Shown one piece after another: positions 22,901 through 57,433 of a DNA stretch of 64,000 nucleotides. A program made the position numbers and the translations under genes. Every line of letters begins with the position of its first letter. Position 1 is the first letter of the stretch. This stretch comes from Paracentrotus lividus (Eukaryota; Echinodermata; Echinoidea; Camarodonta; Echinidae): assembly GCA_940671915.1 (NCBI GenBank), contig CALNVZ010000649.1:1850957-1914956 (forward strand), in the 5' to 3' direction. Under the pieces are notes generated by a model. The model was not told where the DNA came from. It did not search any database and saw only the letters and a list, made by a program, of their open reading frames with translations.

Positions 22901-23346
22901 AACTTCAAGAAGTGGTCATGCCTCTCTCCACCCAGGATGCTGAGGCTTGCAACATGGTGCTACCACGCCCGCAACAACTTCCAACGATCCTCCAAGGCAC
23001 CATCCAACAACACCTGCCACATCTCGGTCAACTTACCAGCCACACGTCCGATGCAACACGCCCAACAACAACTACCATCAGCATTGAGGGTATGTGTGAC
23101 AACCAGCAAGCCACACCCGGCAACATGGGGGATCTCGTTGTGACGGAGGTAGAGGAAGCATCACACATGATGTCAGGTGGGGAAGAGGTCATCTCATCTT
23201 CTATTCCTCTGGTAGGAGGGGTTTCTGTGGAAACGCTTCTGTCTCCCGAAGCTCTCCATTTGTTGAATTCTACAGGGCAAGCCTCGATGAATGTCTCGTT
23301 ATCTTCAGCACGAACTATGAAGCAAAGCACAACAGCGAACATGTAA
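10847..23346 (+). CDS. Gene A: GATA-like zinc-finger, Gln-rich nuclear protein (unrecognised family), 12 exons
   Basis: The joined exons are 10847-10900, 14082-14187, 14569-14718, 15246-15377, 16411-16482, 17112-17229, 17726-18008, 18647-18749, 19235-19497, 20236-20382, 21305-21400 and 22135-23346. All have AG/GT borders and matching phases, giving 911 residues. Seen: a Lys/Arg-rich N-terminus (about 19-52); C59-x2-C62, then after a 37-residue loop LCNACGL at 99-105, like a GATA finger whose loop is usually about 17; a second cluster C153-x7-C-x-C; a long basic helical region (about 170-300) with a third Cys group (TCCTEKC); a block around 340-400 containing NCARFIAMVTGSSI; a Gln-rich coiled coil (428-476); and a Gln/Ser/Thr-rich C-terminal half (509-911). 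Inference: a nuclear DNA- or chromatin-binding regulator. I cannot name an orthologue. Start choice: in-frame TAA at 10817 just upstream. Confidence 0.85.
12760..13460. repeat. Tandem duplication in intron 1 of gene A (two units of about 380 bp)
   Basis: Shared landmarks in order are AATCAAACTGTTTCATGTT (12847) with its partner AATTAAACTGTTTAATGTT, then GAATAGAAATTTATG, then GAGTTAATT...CATAAA, then ACCCATATAGCA (at 13051 and 13434). The units have diverged. The second has gained a CTCCTCCTC run near 13278. No exon is seen in this intron apart from the borders. Confidence 0.7.
14082..14187 (+). CDS. Gene A exon 2 (basic N-terminal segment)
   Basis: The acceptor CTTGCTCAG|GT and the donor ACAACAG|GTAAAT bound 106 nt, entering in phase 0 and leaving one base of a split glycine codon. 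It encodes residues 19-53 with Lys/Arg clusters (STRKRK, QKIKKVK) that look like nuclear localisation signals. Confidence 0.85.
14294..14488. mobile_element. Short MITE, about 195 bp, in intron 2 of gene A
   Basis: The ends are inverted repeats of about 28 bp. The left carries ATTCACAAAGGTGTCCTAAAG and the right CTTTAGGACACC...GTGAATACAGGCC. The interior is AT-rich and non-coding. The target duplication cannot be decided by eye. Confidence 0.75.
14569..14718 (+). CDS. Gene A exon 3 (GATA-like finger)
   Basis: The borders are TTTATAG|GTAAACC and GCGTGTG|GTAAGG, 150 nt, and the phase matches both neighbours. It encodes residues 54-103 with C59, C62 and the closing C100-N-A-C103. The 37-residue loop between the Cys pairs is basic (RRKPGQKSKGK). 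The downstream splice cuts immediately after the CNAC pair, inside the glycine codon. Confidence 0.9.
15005..15060. repeat. AAAT/AAATA microsatellite
   Basis: A run of AAATAAAT units lies in intron 3 of gene A. No further structure is seen. Confidence 0.8.
15246..15377 (+). CDS. Gene A exon 4
   Basis: The borders are TCTGTAG|GCCTTC and ACAGATG|GTATGT, 132 nt in matching phase. It encodes residues 104-147. It continues the finger as GLQMERK, followed by a Pro-rich, charged segment (SPRDPPPSDEDKKRYY). Confidence 0.88.
15721..16345. repeat. CAC/ATC trinucleotide microsatellite, about 620 bp
   Basis: An impure array of CAC, ATC, ACC and CATCAC units fills most of intron 4 of gene A and ends shortly before exon 5. 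The Gly/Asp-rich frame on the other strand (15939-16214) is a by-product of the repeat and not a gene. Confidence 0.95.
16411..16482 (+). CDS. Gene A exon 5 (second Cys cluster)
   Basis: The 72-nt exon lies between TTCCCCACAG| and GGCGAAG|GTATGT. It encodes residues 148-171 with C153, C161 and C163 (TCPVYKTKPCGC). It may add metal ligands to the finger region; that is inference. Confidence 0.88.
16785..17065. repeat. Degenerate repeat of CCAATTGGTC/TTTGGTCTA words, both orientations
   Basis: The words ATTGGTCTA, AATTGGTAATT, ATTAGACAAA and TTAGACCAAAT recur many times on both strands in intron 5 of gene A. The sequence is partly self-complementary. It looks like a decayed inverted/tandem repeat element without clear ends. 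Confidence 0.6.
17112..17229 (+). CDS. Gene A exon 6
   Basis: The borders are TTGATCAG|GTGACA and GAAAGGG|GTATGT, 118 nt in matching phase. It encodes residues 172-210, a Lys/Arg-rich amphipathic stretch (KRAFQLLSILKDAKRLREKK) likely to be helical. Confidence 0.87.
17264..17405 (+). pseudogene. LINE ORF2 C-terminal relic in intron 6 of gene A
   Basis: One frame reads about 46 codons to a stop at 17401-17403. It begins WVCRKEETVSHLLQCPLL and continues through a short hydrophobic tail. The CxxxxETVxHLLxxCP pattern is the C-terminal zinc-knuckle region of many non-LTR retrotransposons. The 5' part is absent. The lack of internal stops suggests a fairly young 5'-truncated insertion, or simply that it is short. 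Confidence 0.65.
17726..18008 (+). CDS. Gene A exon 7 (conserved-looking basic core)
   Basis: The borders are TTATGTCAG|GCAAAG and GTGTCATG|GTATGT, 283 nt, ending in phase 0. It encodes residues 211-305. It holds a charged helical block (YEEFVLANRKILRGDLRMCE), an aromatic-basic segment (HYSNNFLHKRLK) and a Cys group TCCTEKC. It is GC-richer than the flanking introns, which suggests strong coding constraint. Confidence 0.9.
18105..18300. mobile_element. Probable MITE with TACTGTATTCG-type ends
   Basis: The left TACTGTATTCGC and the right GCGAATATTTCCACGATTACAGTA form a loose inverted pair around a GC-richer interior with TTTTCGCAC and TTTGCACGAAA. Ends and family are uncertain. Confidence 0.45.
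18647..18749 (+). CDS. Gene A exon 8
   Basis: The borders are TTTATTATAG|TTGGCG and CACCCTCAG|GTAAGA, 103 nt in matching phase. It encodes residues 306-339, a predicted helical stretch (LLLNQWRERAASGQTEARKV). Confidence 0.88.
19235..19497 (+). CDS. Gene A exon 9
   Basis: The borders are CATCTATAG|GTCAGG and GATGACTGTG|GTAAGG, 263 nt, ending in phase 0. It encodes residues 340-427. It begins with NCARFIAMVTGSSITTIARV, then a Trp/Pro/Lys segment (REPPQHGLKKYWKNRPK), and ends in a Gly-rich linker. The reading frame stays open past the donor to a stop at 19750-19752, so a longer isoform using the downstream donor copy at 19681 (61 extra codons) is possible. Confidence 0.87.
19474..19840 (+). repeat. 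Triplicated exon 9 donor region of gene A
   Basis: The phrase CAGGGATC...ATGACTGT.GTAA.GTGGCTT appears three times, with donors at 19498, 19681 and 19807. Offsets are 183 and 126 nt, both multiples of three. Preceding bases (GGAAGTTGG/GAAGCTGG) and following bases (AATAGAAAAG) are also partly shared. It is a tandem duplication that copies an exon end with its 5' splice site. Confidence 0.8.
20034..20163. mobile_element. Small hairpin MITE, about 130 bp
   Basis: ATATCGTCTGTTCGGAGCC...AGAAGGGCG at the left is inverted at the right as CGCCCTTCTGGCTCTCAGCCGACGATAT. A further direct copy of the AACCAGAAAGGCGCTATTG word lies inside. It sits in intron 9 of gene A, shortly before the Gln-rich exon. 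Confidence 0.8.
20236..20382 (+). CDS. Gene A exon 10 (Gln-rich coiled coil)
   Basis: The borders are CACATCACAG|TCACAA and AAGCGACAG|GTTGGT, 147 nt, phase 0 to phase 0. It encodes residues 428-476, almost all Gln, Leu, Arg and Glu with heptad-like spacing (LIEQQDQLKRLQQQLEEQ). It is probably a dimerisation helix. Being symmetric in phase, it could be skipped without a frameshift. Confidence 0.87.
21305..21400 (+). CDS. Gene A exon 11
   Basis: The borders are TTTGCTAG|GCTGCC and CCCCTCAG|GTTAGA, 96 nt, phase 0 to phase 0. It encodes residues 477-508, an Ala/Gln/Ser/Thr segment that extends the coiled coil into a low-complexity linker. Confidence 0.82.
22135..23346 (+). CDS. Gene A exon 12 (large Gln/Ser/Thr-rich C-terminal exon)
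   Basis: The acceptor is GTATTTACAG|AATATG. The frame is open for 403 codons to TAA at 23344-23346. It is rich in Gln, with a polyglutamine run of mixed CAG/CAA codons at about 22606-22640, and in Ser, Thr and Val. An acidic part near the end (VEEVNVQLQE, TEVEEASHMM) is reminiscent of Gln-rich activation domains. There are no membrane segments. The antisense frames here are shadows. Confidence 0.93.
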   Translation, partial: NMSTNRVAASSVTMQQVTPDQQGRLYVQSPSSTNQQTRSTVTQLLPSNQQVPTIVGVNIEPQTLPQVAQQSQQSQQQQQNEQQPLTATVAGLEGIDAKLLQQNLQQILAELQSQMVTQQFQQQLMNCGIQQGPGVSSQPPSYSTAVAATNHTQVIQAQQQQQQQQQQKTQKDGSQQTQIIIQTIPSLQPSMLLSSNGQGLPGSTNVPQYVNASTSGSMARIKAAGDSHVMVPITLHHPGNQSTGEEAINVEEVNVQLQEVVMPLSTQDAEACNMVLPRPQQLPTILQGTIQQHLPHLGQLTSHTSDATRPTTTTISIEGMCDNQQATPGNMGDLVVTEVEEASHMMSGGEEVISSSIPLVGGVSVETLLSPEALHLLNSTGQASMNVSLSSARTMKQSTTANM

Positions 23347-23439
23347 TATTATGCTTTTTTATAGGCCATCTAGATGAACAATATGATTTCTTCCCATTTT
23401 AAATTACAATTTGTTGCGGAGTATTCAATTTTATTTATT

Positions 23440-23445
23440 AATAAA
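23440..23445 (+). promoter_or_regulatory. Candidate polyadenylation signal AATAAA, gene A
   Basis: AATAAA lies 94 nt after the gene A stop codon, and a T/GT-rich stretch follows within 60 nt. Further AATAAA words occur downstream, so the true 3' end could be later. Confidence 0.4.
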
Positions 23446-23449
23446 ACCA

Positions 23450-25262
23450 TGTTACACTTCTTTGGATTTAATATTTGCTGTGGTAAGCCCCCTGCCTCTA
23501 TGTTAGGTACCTATAAAGATACATGTAGTATAAAAGTGTTTTTTTCATGAATTCTGTGAGTTTGTGCTTGCAAACATGTCCACTTCAATACAAGGCTATT
23601 CATACGAATGAAATTATCACAAAGATCATGAAATTATGCTCATGCAAATTTTCCTACTTCATCCTAATTTGCTGGAACACATCTACATGAAAAGTTTTGC
23701 CTAGACAGTACCTGAATTTAAGGAGATATTTTTCAGTTTTACAGTGTGTATCAGTAAAAGTCTGAATGAAAATTTTGCAATTTATGTAAGCCTATAATTG
23801 AAGAGCAACTCCTTACCTTTCTAATGGTATCAAGTTTTATAAAAGGATGAGAGACTAAGTGAATACTTTAACTGGTGTAACACATCATCAAATAACTCTA
23901 AGTTCGGCGGTGGTAGCAGTGAAAGCATTTTCACCATTTTACCAAAACTTGAAAAATCCTGATTTTCTGTAACATTTATTTACAATTCCTTGGTATTGTG
24001 TGACATCCGGGATTGCAGAAATGTATCAATAGGAAGGTGCAGATTTTTATTTATTTTTATTTTTTTATTAGTGTCTACTCCTACAGATTTAACAAGATTT
24101 CGTTATAACAAGGCAGCTCCCCAGTCCCGATTTCAAACACATTCACATGTCTCCATTTGTAGATACTCCCATATAAAAATTTAAAAATGCCAGGCCAGTC
24201 TCAAATCATGCCTGAATATGATCTTGAACATCTCACTTTTAACATAAAATAAATTTAAACTTGTGTGGAAAAACAAAACTTGTGAAAAAAAGGAGCAAAA
24301 CTGGTATAAATAATACACTCAAATTTCTGTAGAACTTTTTTTCTTTTTCAGGGTGTAGAAATGGGAGAATAATCAACATTTTTACATTTGATGGTAGTGG
24401 AGTTCATAATTTCCCAATGTATTAGTGCAAAAGCTTGAAAAAGGTAATATTTACAAGAAATCTTTTGTTCTGCATTGCATTGAGCTCAATGCAAAGGGTC
24501 AAAATTTATGCATTGACATTTGTAAGGCGTGCATGTGGGACTGCAATCTCTGAATGGGGGTACCTGCCATGTGTATGTGTGTTCAGTATAGCGAGATTTC
24601 ATTATAGCAAGGTAGTTGACTATTAATACAGATACAAAAAACTACAGACATATAATATGTTGAGTGCAATATTTTCTACCAAAATTATTACTGTACCTGT
24701 TCTAAGCTTAGTTCCCATTTTTTTCCTCCCCTTTCTTTTACATGATTTACCGTAATAACTTTTTTGTTTGCCATGTAGTAGAAGACTGAAATATTTATGA
24801 TAAATTTTCCCAGGGTAGGAGAGGGGTGGGTGTTTTGCTGTTCTATTTATTTGATATTCATTCATTTGAGTAAAAAATGATGCCATCGCAAGATAAAGAA
24901 TAATATAACTTGATGGGACTTCAAAGATATCAATGTCATTTTGTATATATACAATTTTGTCAATTTTCGTTCAAGATCATGTGATTTGAATTTATCAGCT
25001 TTGCTTAGCTGGCAAAGAATGTATTTGTAATAAAAATGTTGATGCTACATTTATGTGCCGCGTAAAAAAAAGTTTTTTAAATTATTATATATTTGAGTAG
25101 AGAATGAAGTGTGAAGGTACAGGACATTATGGACATACAACATATTTTCTTTCATAGATGCACAGTGTACTCCCATTATAGCGAGAATGAATTTGAGAGT
25201 TTGTTTAACAAGGCAGCTCCACTTGTCCCAGTTTCAGACTTGTGCAAATTTGTCTATGTACC
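23450..25262. other. Gene A 3' flank, fragments of a repeat, no gene recognised
   Basis: Fragments at 24065-24175, 24575-24615 and 25165-25235 share the words TATAGCGAGA, TTATAACAAGG and GGCAGCTCC. This suggests pieces of one dispersed element whose ends resemble the CTCGTTATA-type termini of Tigger/pogo-like transposons. No coding exon was recognised. Confidence 0.5.
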
Positions 25263-25264
25263 TA

Positions 25265-26905
25265 CAGTTGTCCGCAAAATTGTTCATACCCCTGACATTT
25301 TTTAAGATTTTTGAATTTTGCTTTTAAATAAATGAGTTTCGTCAAACTTTTTGGTGATCAGTATGTTACCAACATCTGGACTATTAGGAAAATTTGATAT
25401 TTTGAGCAATTTGATAATCCAGGGGTATTTTATTGACATATTTACGAAAAACACCATGCTCATAATTGTTCATACCCTAGGGGTACCCAGTCCAATTTCT
25501 TATCAAATAACCACAAATAAATATTATTTTCTTCAAATAACCATCTTAAATATTTTTTTGCAAAAGTCTATAGTCTTTCTTCATGGCTTCTGTGGGGTCT
25601 GGCCCATGTGTCCTCTGAAAAACATCCAGGCTGAGTCAGGTTGCATGGTCTTTGAGCCATCCTGTAAGTCTTCAGCTTTCCAACCCCTTTATTATTGGTT
25701 TCTTGCCAGGACTTTGAATTTTTCACTTAGGAACATTCATATGAATGATATTGAAATAGAATAACCGCTCTACCCACACTTTTAGTCCCTGATTTAACAC
25801 TCAAGTGCTTCTTTCATGAGCACCAGATATAAGACACTTGGGAAAAAGCTTCCATCAGCATTACTAAAAGTGCAAGATGTTTCCTTGAATTGACCAATAA
25901 GTATACTGAGAGGCCTACAATAACACACAGATCACAACCAAAGTCGGAATGGATACCACTGACCAGCCAGAGACGAAGGTGCCAATGAGCAAATGGTGCA
26001 TAGAGGATATCTATACAGACACTTCCCAATACAGACTCCAGTTTTGCAGTCAGACCCACCGGGAGGCCTCTGGACAGTTCCTGAGCTCATTTAAACCAGA
26101 ACTTTAACTTATGGACCATAATTATATAAGTTGATGAGAAAAATAAGTTTTGGCAAAAAAAGATGAATCCTTCAATCTTAAGAACAGTGTCCTGATTTTA
26201 GCCCATGACATTCACATAGAACTGCTATGGGGGGATTATCAGTGCGGGTAGCACTGGGAATCTGTTCAGCATAGGAGGCATCCAGGTGAGGACATTTTTA
26301 TTAACATCCTGGATGAACACTTGCAGAAGTATGCTTGTTAATGTTACCTGGGACAGCATTGGACATATCAACAGGACGAAGTTCAGAAGCATACGGCCAA
26401 GGTAGTTAAGAAGTAGTTCAAGGACAATCATAATGAATGATCTGGAGAGGAAAATTCGACGACCTGACAAGAATCCCTTGAGAAATATGTCTGGGAAGTT
26501 GAAGACTCACAAAATGGCCCAAAGACCATGCAACCTTACACAACCTGGACGTTCCCCAGAGGACGCATTGGTCAAAACCCACGGAAGACATGAATGATGG
26601 TTCTGGACATTCGCAAGAACTCTTTTAGGTTGAAATTTTAATAAATAATAATCGAGATGATTAGATAAGAAATTAGATTTGGCACCCCTATAGGGTATGA
26701 ATAATTATGAACATGGCATTTTTAGTAAATCTGTCAACAAAATACCCCTAGAAAACCAAATTTCTCAAAATTTCAAATTTTCCTAATTGTTCAATTGTTA
26801 GTAACATACTTATGAACAGAAAGTTTGACGAAACGCATGCAGTTAGGAGCACGACTCAAAAAACTTAAAAAACGACAGGGGTATGAACAATTTTGCGGAC
26901 AACTG
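25265..26905 (+). mobile_element. Decayed Tc1-like transposon with long inverted repeats (1.64 kb)
   Basis: The ends CAGTTGTCCGCAAAATTG and its exact inverse are flanked by TA on both sides (25263-25264 and 26906-26907), the Tc1/mariner target. Terminal inverted repeats run about 420 bp (to about 25690 and back to about 26490), with shared words such as GGTTGCATGGTCTTTG. The centre keeps + strand transposase traces: ILDEHLQK, then WTYQQDEVQKHTAKVVKK, the counterpart of the WxFQQDNxPKHT catalytic block, then FKDNHNE. Stops and frame changes interrupt these, so it cannot encode an active enzyme. Its unusually long arms distinguish it from the usual short-TIR Tc1 copies. Confidence 0.88.
25800..26450 (+). 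pseudogene. Tc1-like transposase remnant
   Basis: This lies inside the 25265-26905 element. Recognisable pieces are ILDEHLQK (about 26300), TYQQDEVQKHTAKVVKK (about 26350-26410) and FKDNHNE just after a stop. The catalytic Asp of the QQD block is present. The SPDLNPIE block that should follow is lost. The N-terminal helix-turn-helix part is not recognisable. Confidence 0.65.
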
Positions 26906-27516
26906 TATGTGTGAGAGGAGTGGACTGTATATGAAATAGAAGAGGAAGGTGGGCATAAAAGAAGGGGTGAGGTTAATGAGAGGAAGAAAGTGACAAAAAC
27001 AGGAGGGGGTCACAGAGCTTTTGCCACATAAAAAAATCTTTTGTTGCATAAAGAATTACTGTTGGACTTTCCCAAATCTCAAAACGATTGTGTGCCCCGT
27101 GAAAACCCCACTGGAGCAAGAAGCGGCATTGGAAAATCGCAAGAAATGGGGGGGGGGAGGAGGGGAAAAAGCTACATGTATGAAATATGAACAGAGATGT
27201 ATCGGGGAAGTAAGGGGAGAGGCGTTCAAGTAAGAAGTAACTTAAGGGCCTGTCCCACTGGAGGCGATCGTTTTTGCGACAACTGGCGATCTTGCTGTTG
27301 TGAGTGTGGTAGCAAGTTGTTGTTGTAGCCTAGTTTACATATAGTCGCATTTTGGTTTTAATCGCCTTTTTAAAGCTGAACTGCTTACAATTATGACATT
27401 ATCAGGTTGTCGCCATTAAAGGGTTAAAGCACAATGTGGAATAGAGGGAAAGCGGAAGATTCTAATGTGAAAATTCCAATATTATGTGCTAACTTTGATG
27501 AGAGTTAATGGCGCGT

Positions 27517-27598
27517 CTTAACCCTCTTTGTGCTTTGTAGCCATATGGCTACATAATTTTCACTCACCTTTTCTAAGAATAGCACAAAGAGGGTTAAG
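27517..27598. mobile_element. 82-bp hairpin, perfect 18-bp inverted ends
   Basis: CTTAACCCTCTTTGTGCT at the left is matched exactly in inverse by AGCACAAAGAGGGTTAAG at the right, around a short loop containing CCATATGG. A degenerate half-copy (AAAGGGTTAAAGCACAATG) occurs at about 27418. It may be a tiny MITE or an internal deletion product of one. Confidence 0.7.
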
Positions 27599-28082
27599 AG
27601 TCCTAAGAAGGACAGTTGATAGAGAGAGAGGAGGGAGGAAAGAGGCGAGAAATACAAAGTGAAGAGATCTTTCAGGAATTGTAAAAAAAAAAGAGAAAAA
27701 AAAAGGGTGTATACCTGGTGAGAAGGCGACGTGGTGAAATAGGATCGGAGAGGCGAAAATGCCTTATGACTTTATCACCTTCCATCGCCTTCTCATCTGG
27801 TTTACAGTTGTTTGGGCTTCATCGCAAGACAAAAGACAATTCTTCATATAATGCAACGTGGAACTCTCTTCGAAGAATTTAGTAGAAAATTCCAACGTCG
27901 CACATACTTTTTTCCGACACCCATGTTGCACGTACTACATGCGGGAGGTTTTTACAATACTTTTCCAACAGAAAATTAGGAATCGCGGAAATTGTATAAC
28001 GTAGATAGGCCTATTATCTAGCCCCATTTTTATTTTGATTTATTAGTAAATAAAGAGAACACTCAGCGAGCGAGAGGAAGAC

Positions 28083-28172
28083 ACCCCCCCCCCCCAAAAA
28101 AAAAAAAAAAAGAGAAAAAAAAAGAAGATAAATCAAGAGAGAGAGAGTGTGTGTGTGTGTGTGTGTGTGTGA
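28083..28172. repeat. Poly-C, poly-A, GA and GT microsatellites
   Basis: Consecutive homopolymer and dinucleotide tracts end in about 12 GT units. Nothing else is visible here. Confidence 0.9.
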
Positions 28173-30519
28173 AAAACGTAGTCACAAAGTTAGTTTTTCT
28201 ATTCAAAATTATTGAAAGATTACTGAAAATTTTCATTTGTGAATACTCGCTACACATGGAAGCCTAAAGATAATGTTTCATATTTTCAAGACGAGACTCG
28301 TAAACAAACGAAGCAAAGACATGTCATACCCGATCAACCTCATTTATTATTCATTAAGATATTAAAATTGAAATCAACAATGTTTAAAAACTACTGCTAC
28401 GTCATTCTTAAATACAACGAACTCTTAAAAAACATTAAAAACACTCATTCTAGATCATAATGATTTTCCCCCCGATTTTTTTTAGAAATGAGAATTATGA
28501 ATTTGTAGGAAGAAATTCGAAGAAAAAGTAAAGTATTTTTGACAAATATCTGGTGATCCATCCCCCATTTGCTTTCTCAAATAGTACTATTCACACACAC
28601 ATCTCAAGTACTGATATTTAACATATTTTCATCTATTGCCTGATCAAAAACTGCATCATTATAGCAATTTAGAGGATAATATTAAAATATCATAGTTCAA
28701 TCATTTTCTCCAGTCGAATTTTTTTTACTTTTTGTTTATGTATGTTGTGTTTAAATGAAATTGTGTGAGCAGACAGAAATTTTCCCTTGTTTTCACTCAT
28801 ATGAATATATGTCTATATTTAAATATATACAATCCTGAAAATCAGTTAGATGTATCAATATTCAATTAAAAACTCATTCATAAAGACAGTTCGGCTCTGA
28901 ATGGTTCATAAAATTTGATAAAGATTTGATAAATCTTAGAATACATTTTGTTTGAAAGACAACCTTGCAATAAAACGATGTACATGTACGTTTTTAAAAT
29001 GTTCGAACGCCTTTAAAACATTTTACATGACATGGTCATAATAATGCACACTATAATTCAACTATAATTATCATATGTTACAATATTAGTAAAACACATT
29101 TTAATCATATTTTTTAGTATTCATTCACAGATAGAAAAAAAGACAATTGGAATGAGGGAAAAAATACATATAATATAACGGCGGTTTTTTTTTTTTACTG
29201 AAATATGAGAAAATTCTATTCATAGTTTTGTTGTGACCCTACTTTTTAAAATATACCAGATTAACAGTTTATTTTTATTTAAGTTGTTGCTGTTAGCTTG
29301 TAAACATTGTGATACACAAATTGTTTTTTTTTTACCACGCGGTATCAGACAAAGCTAAATTTAAATGATAAATCAAATGGAAATCTCTAGAGTAATCTGA
29401 TAAACGTATACATATGATATAGCCTTCTATGATATATGATATATACACACACAAAACGGTAATCTTGATGGTGTTAGTTCGATGAATACTTTACAAATGA
29501 TATTGAAAGCATCTAGATTGGAAACTATGTTTCTTATCATTTTGTAAGCAGTGACGATTTACTGTATATAACAATAATCCTCCCCTCACAAGGGCTTTAA
29601 GAAAAATCCGATTGGTTAGGGAAATAACACTGTCATTAAAATGTGAAATAGGGGAATATCTTAAGTAAGACTTGTTACAATAATGGTGTCTGAAAATACG
29701 TTCTGATCACACTTTCTAATTTCTGTTAAAACACTTAAATAACATAAGAAAACGAAACAAAAAAGACCTCTACAATTACTTTATACATATTTAATTGGCA
29801 CTAAAACATTAGAAATATCAGAGAGTTGAAATGAATGATATTAAGATAAAAGGACATAGGGTTTTGACATGAGAGGACAAAGGGGAAGAGTTGAAGGAAA
29901 AAATAAAATTTGTTTCTCAGTCGTACCAATATTTTTTTTTTCAAATAGGACACAATAATATGTTATCAAGACTTGCATACAAATGTGCGTATATACATTG
30001 CTTTCTTAATTCTATGATCAGGAGGCTCAAAATATGGTTATCAAATGTACACAAATTAAAAAACTTTTTTGATAAAAAAACGACATCACAAATGCTTAAG
30101 AGAATAGAATTTTAGCCCAAATATGAAAAATTCTTGCATAATGAAGGTTCATTCGTACATCCTACAAAGAATTTTGTCTGCTCCGAAATTCAACGTATCA
30201 TTTGGAGTAAACTCGCATAAAGCTCCAAATTTTACAACCCATGACTATTTAACCCTTCAATAAGCAACATTAATCACACATACATCATCGTTCTATACGA
30301 TTTATAAAGAAAAATACCTCCAGCAATAAGCTGAACTTGAGGTAAAAGTATGTTCCACATGAGAATTCTTAAAAAGGATTTGTGTAAGTACTATATGTAT
30401 TAAGCCAGTTAGACATTTCGCTGTCAAAGTCGAATTATGTTCTGCAAATTTGATATGTGTAATGTAATCAACAATTAAGCCGACATGTGTGAAGTTCTCT
30501 TTGGTTATGCATATTTTTT

Positions 30520-30525
30520 TTTATT
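30520..30525 (-). promoter_or_regulatory. Candidate polyadenylation signal, gene B
   Basis: TTTATT on the + strand reads AATAAA on the minus strand about 125 nt past the gene B stop codon. It lies in a T-rich tract, so chance occurrence is likely. Confidence 0.25.
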
Positions 30526-30649
30526 TGTTTATATTGTAGCGCTAAAGCAATCCTATGTGTAATTAAGCTGACTGTATGTATACCACCATGGTATTAAAAC
30601 GTTCCTTGTTGAAGGGTTGAAAAGTGGGTTGTTTGCTTTGGGATCGATC

Positions 30650-55990
<25,341 letters not shown>

Positions 55991-55994
55991 GTTT

Positions 55995-57433
55995 AGTCAC
56001 GGTTCCACCAGCAAAATTTCAGGGAAAAAAATATACGAAACGTTTCTTCGAAATAGGGATGGCAGCTAGCCGGTATAAACTTCCAACGGCAACTAGAGCA
56101 CCTTTCCGCTATCAGCATTCACTTTGCACGAAGTTGGTCGAAGTTTTTTTTAAGTAATTGACTGGGCGCGGCCGCATTCACCCCCACATTACGCACGCAC
56201 AGTCATACACAGTGCTTGTATAGAAAATGGCGTGCCGTTAATACGTTTGGTATTCGCATTGTCTGTTCGAAAGCTTTTCCATGACGTTAACGCCAATCTA
56301 CGCCCTTTCACAGGCAGGTGGATTTGGAATAAGAATTACATGTAGGTCGTTTTGAATATGCAAATTTCTAACAATATTATGGCCAGTGAACTTGAACACC
56401 AAACAGACAAAAATACCGGCCATTCATTTTCAGGACAGAGGCTGTAAAGGGGTGGAGTTTTTGTTGCTTTGAATAACGGATAAGATTTATTTACAAATCA
56501 GAATGTTGATTGTAATGGTAATGAATGAGGGATATCATTTGATACACTTTACAGCATATGTGGCTAATTTTTAAAATGTAAGATTCACATCAGTGGCTTA
56601 CATGTCATGTTATTCTTCCTATACGTTTGGAGAAGGATTATCTATCAATTCATTTTTGAATGCATGGAAAAAAATATTGCAGAGCTCCGAGAAAAAAAGG
56701 GGTAAGACTTTTTGTTGGGTTAAAAGATAAACTCAAACCAAATACATTCTTTTCACATTTTAAATGGGAAAACTTATCTTTTCCAATCAATATTGGCATT
56801 ATCCACCTAAAAAGCACAATATTGTGAGTTGGCCAGTTTCATTTCCTATAATTGGTCATATGTTTTCATAAACCTATTGTGTCCCTAATTTGATGGACTT
56901 TAGTTTGAAATGGAAACCTATTTGTTTTTGTAAGAGTAAGGAACTGCATTCACATATAAAAATTTAATGTGTCATTGATATGTGAATAAAAAAAATGCAC
57001 GCGGTTCATTTTTCCTATTTTGTTCAGTGGTGAGTTAGTTACAATCTAAACAAGATAGCAGAAGATCAACCAAATGATATCAATTTTTCACTTTTCGATA
57101 AATATTCTCATATTATACCAGGTTTTCTATATCTGTATATGGTAATTTACATTTATTTCACATTATTCATAACGATGACTGCGTTTTTTTATTATTTTGA
57201 TATGACAATCTCTACAAAGCACCGAGCGAGCATTTTTCTGTACTGATCTTTAGAAGGCAACAAATAATCAATAAGTGTTAATTTCCACCTTTTTTCAAGC
57301 ATTAAATTATTCTCATTAAAGTTGTATACTGTTTTGACGTAATATACAAATGAGTTCTTCTTGTTTTCCGTTAATCTGTTATGTCAATTTCTTCAAAGTA
57401 TGCGGAGTGAGCAAACATCTTACATCATTTATG
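55995..57433. other. Upstream flank of gene B (probable 5' UTR and promoter area)
   Basis: The interval 56040-56290 is the least AT-rich part nearby (GGGCGCGGCCGC at 56164) and could hold the transcription start. No clear TATA box or initiator stands out. Beyond 56350 the sequence is AT-rich without recognised features. Confidence 0.35.

Larger units (their letters stand above)
26910..30519. other. Convergent intergenic region between genes A and B
   Basis: It contains a G run (27150), a hairpin element (27517-27598), a C/A run followed by GA and GT microsatellites (28083-28170), and long AT-rich DNA. GGCGATCG and ATCGCC words around 27260, 27360 and 27790 hint at an old repeat at 27240-27830. 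I see no exon. Part of 28.0-30.6 kb could be the gene B 3' UTR. Confidence 0.5.
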
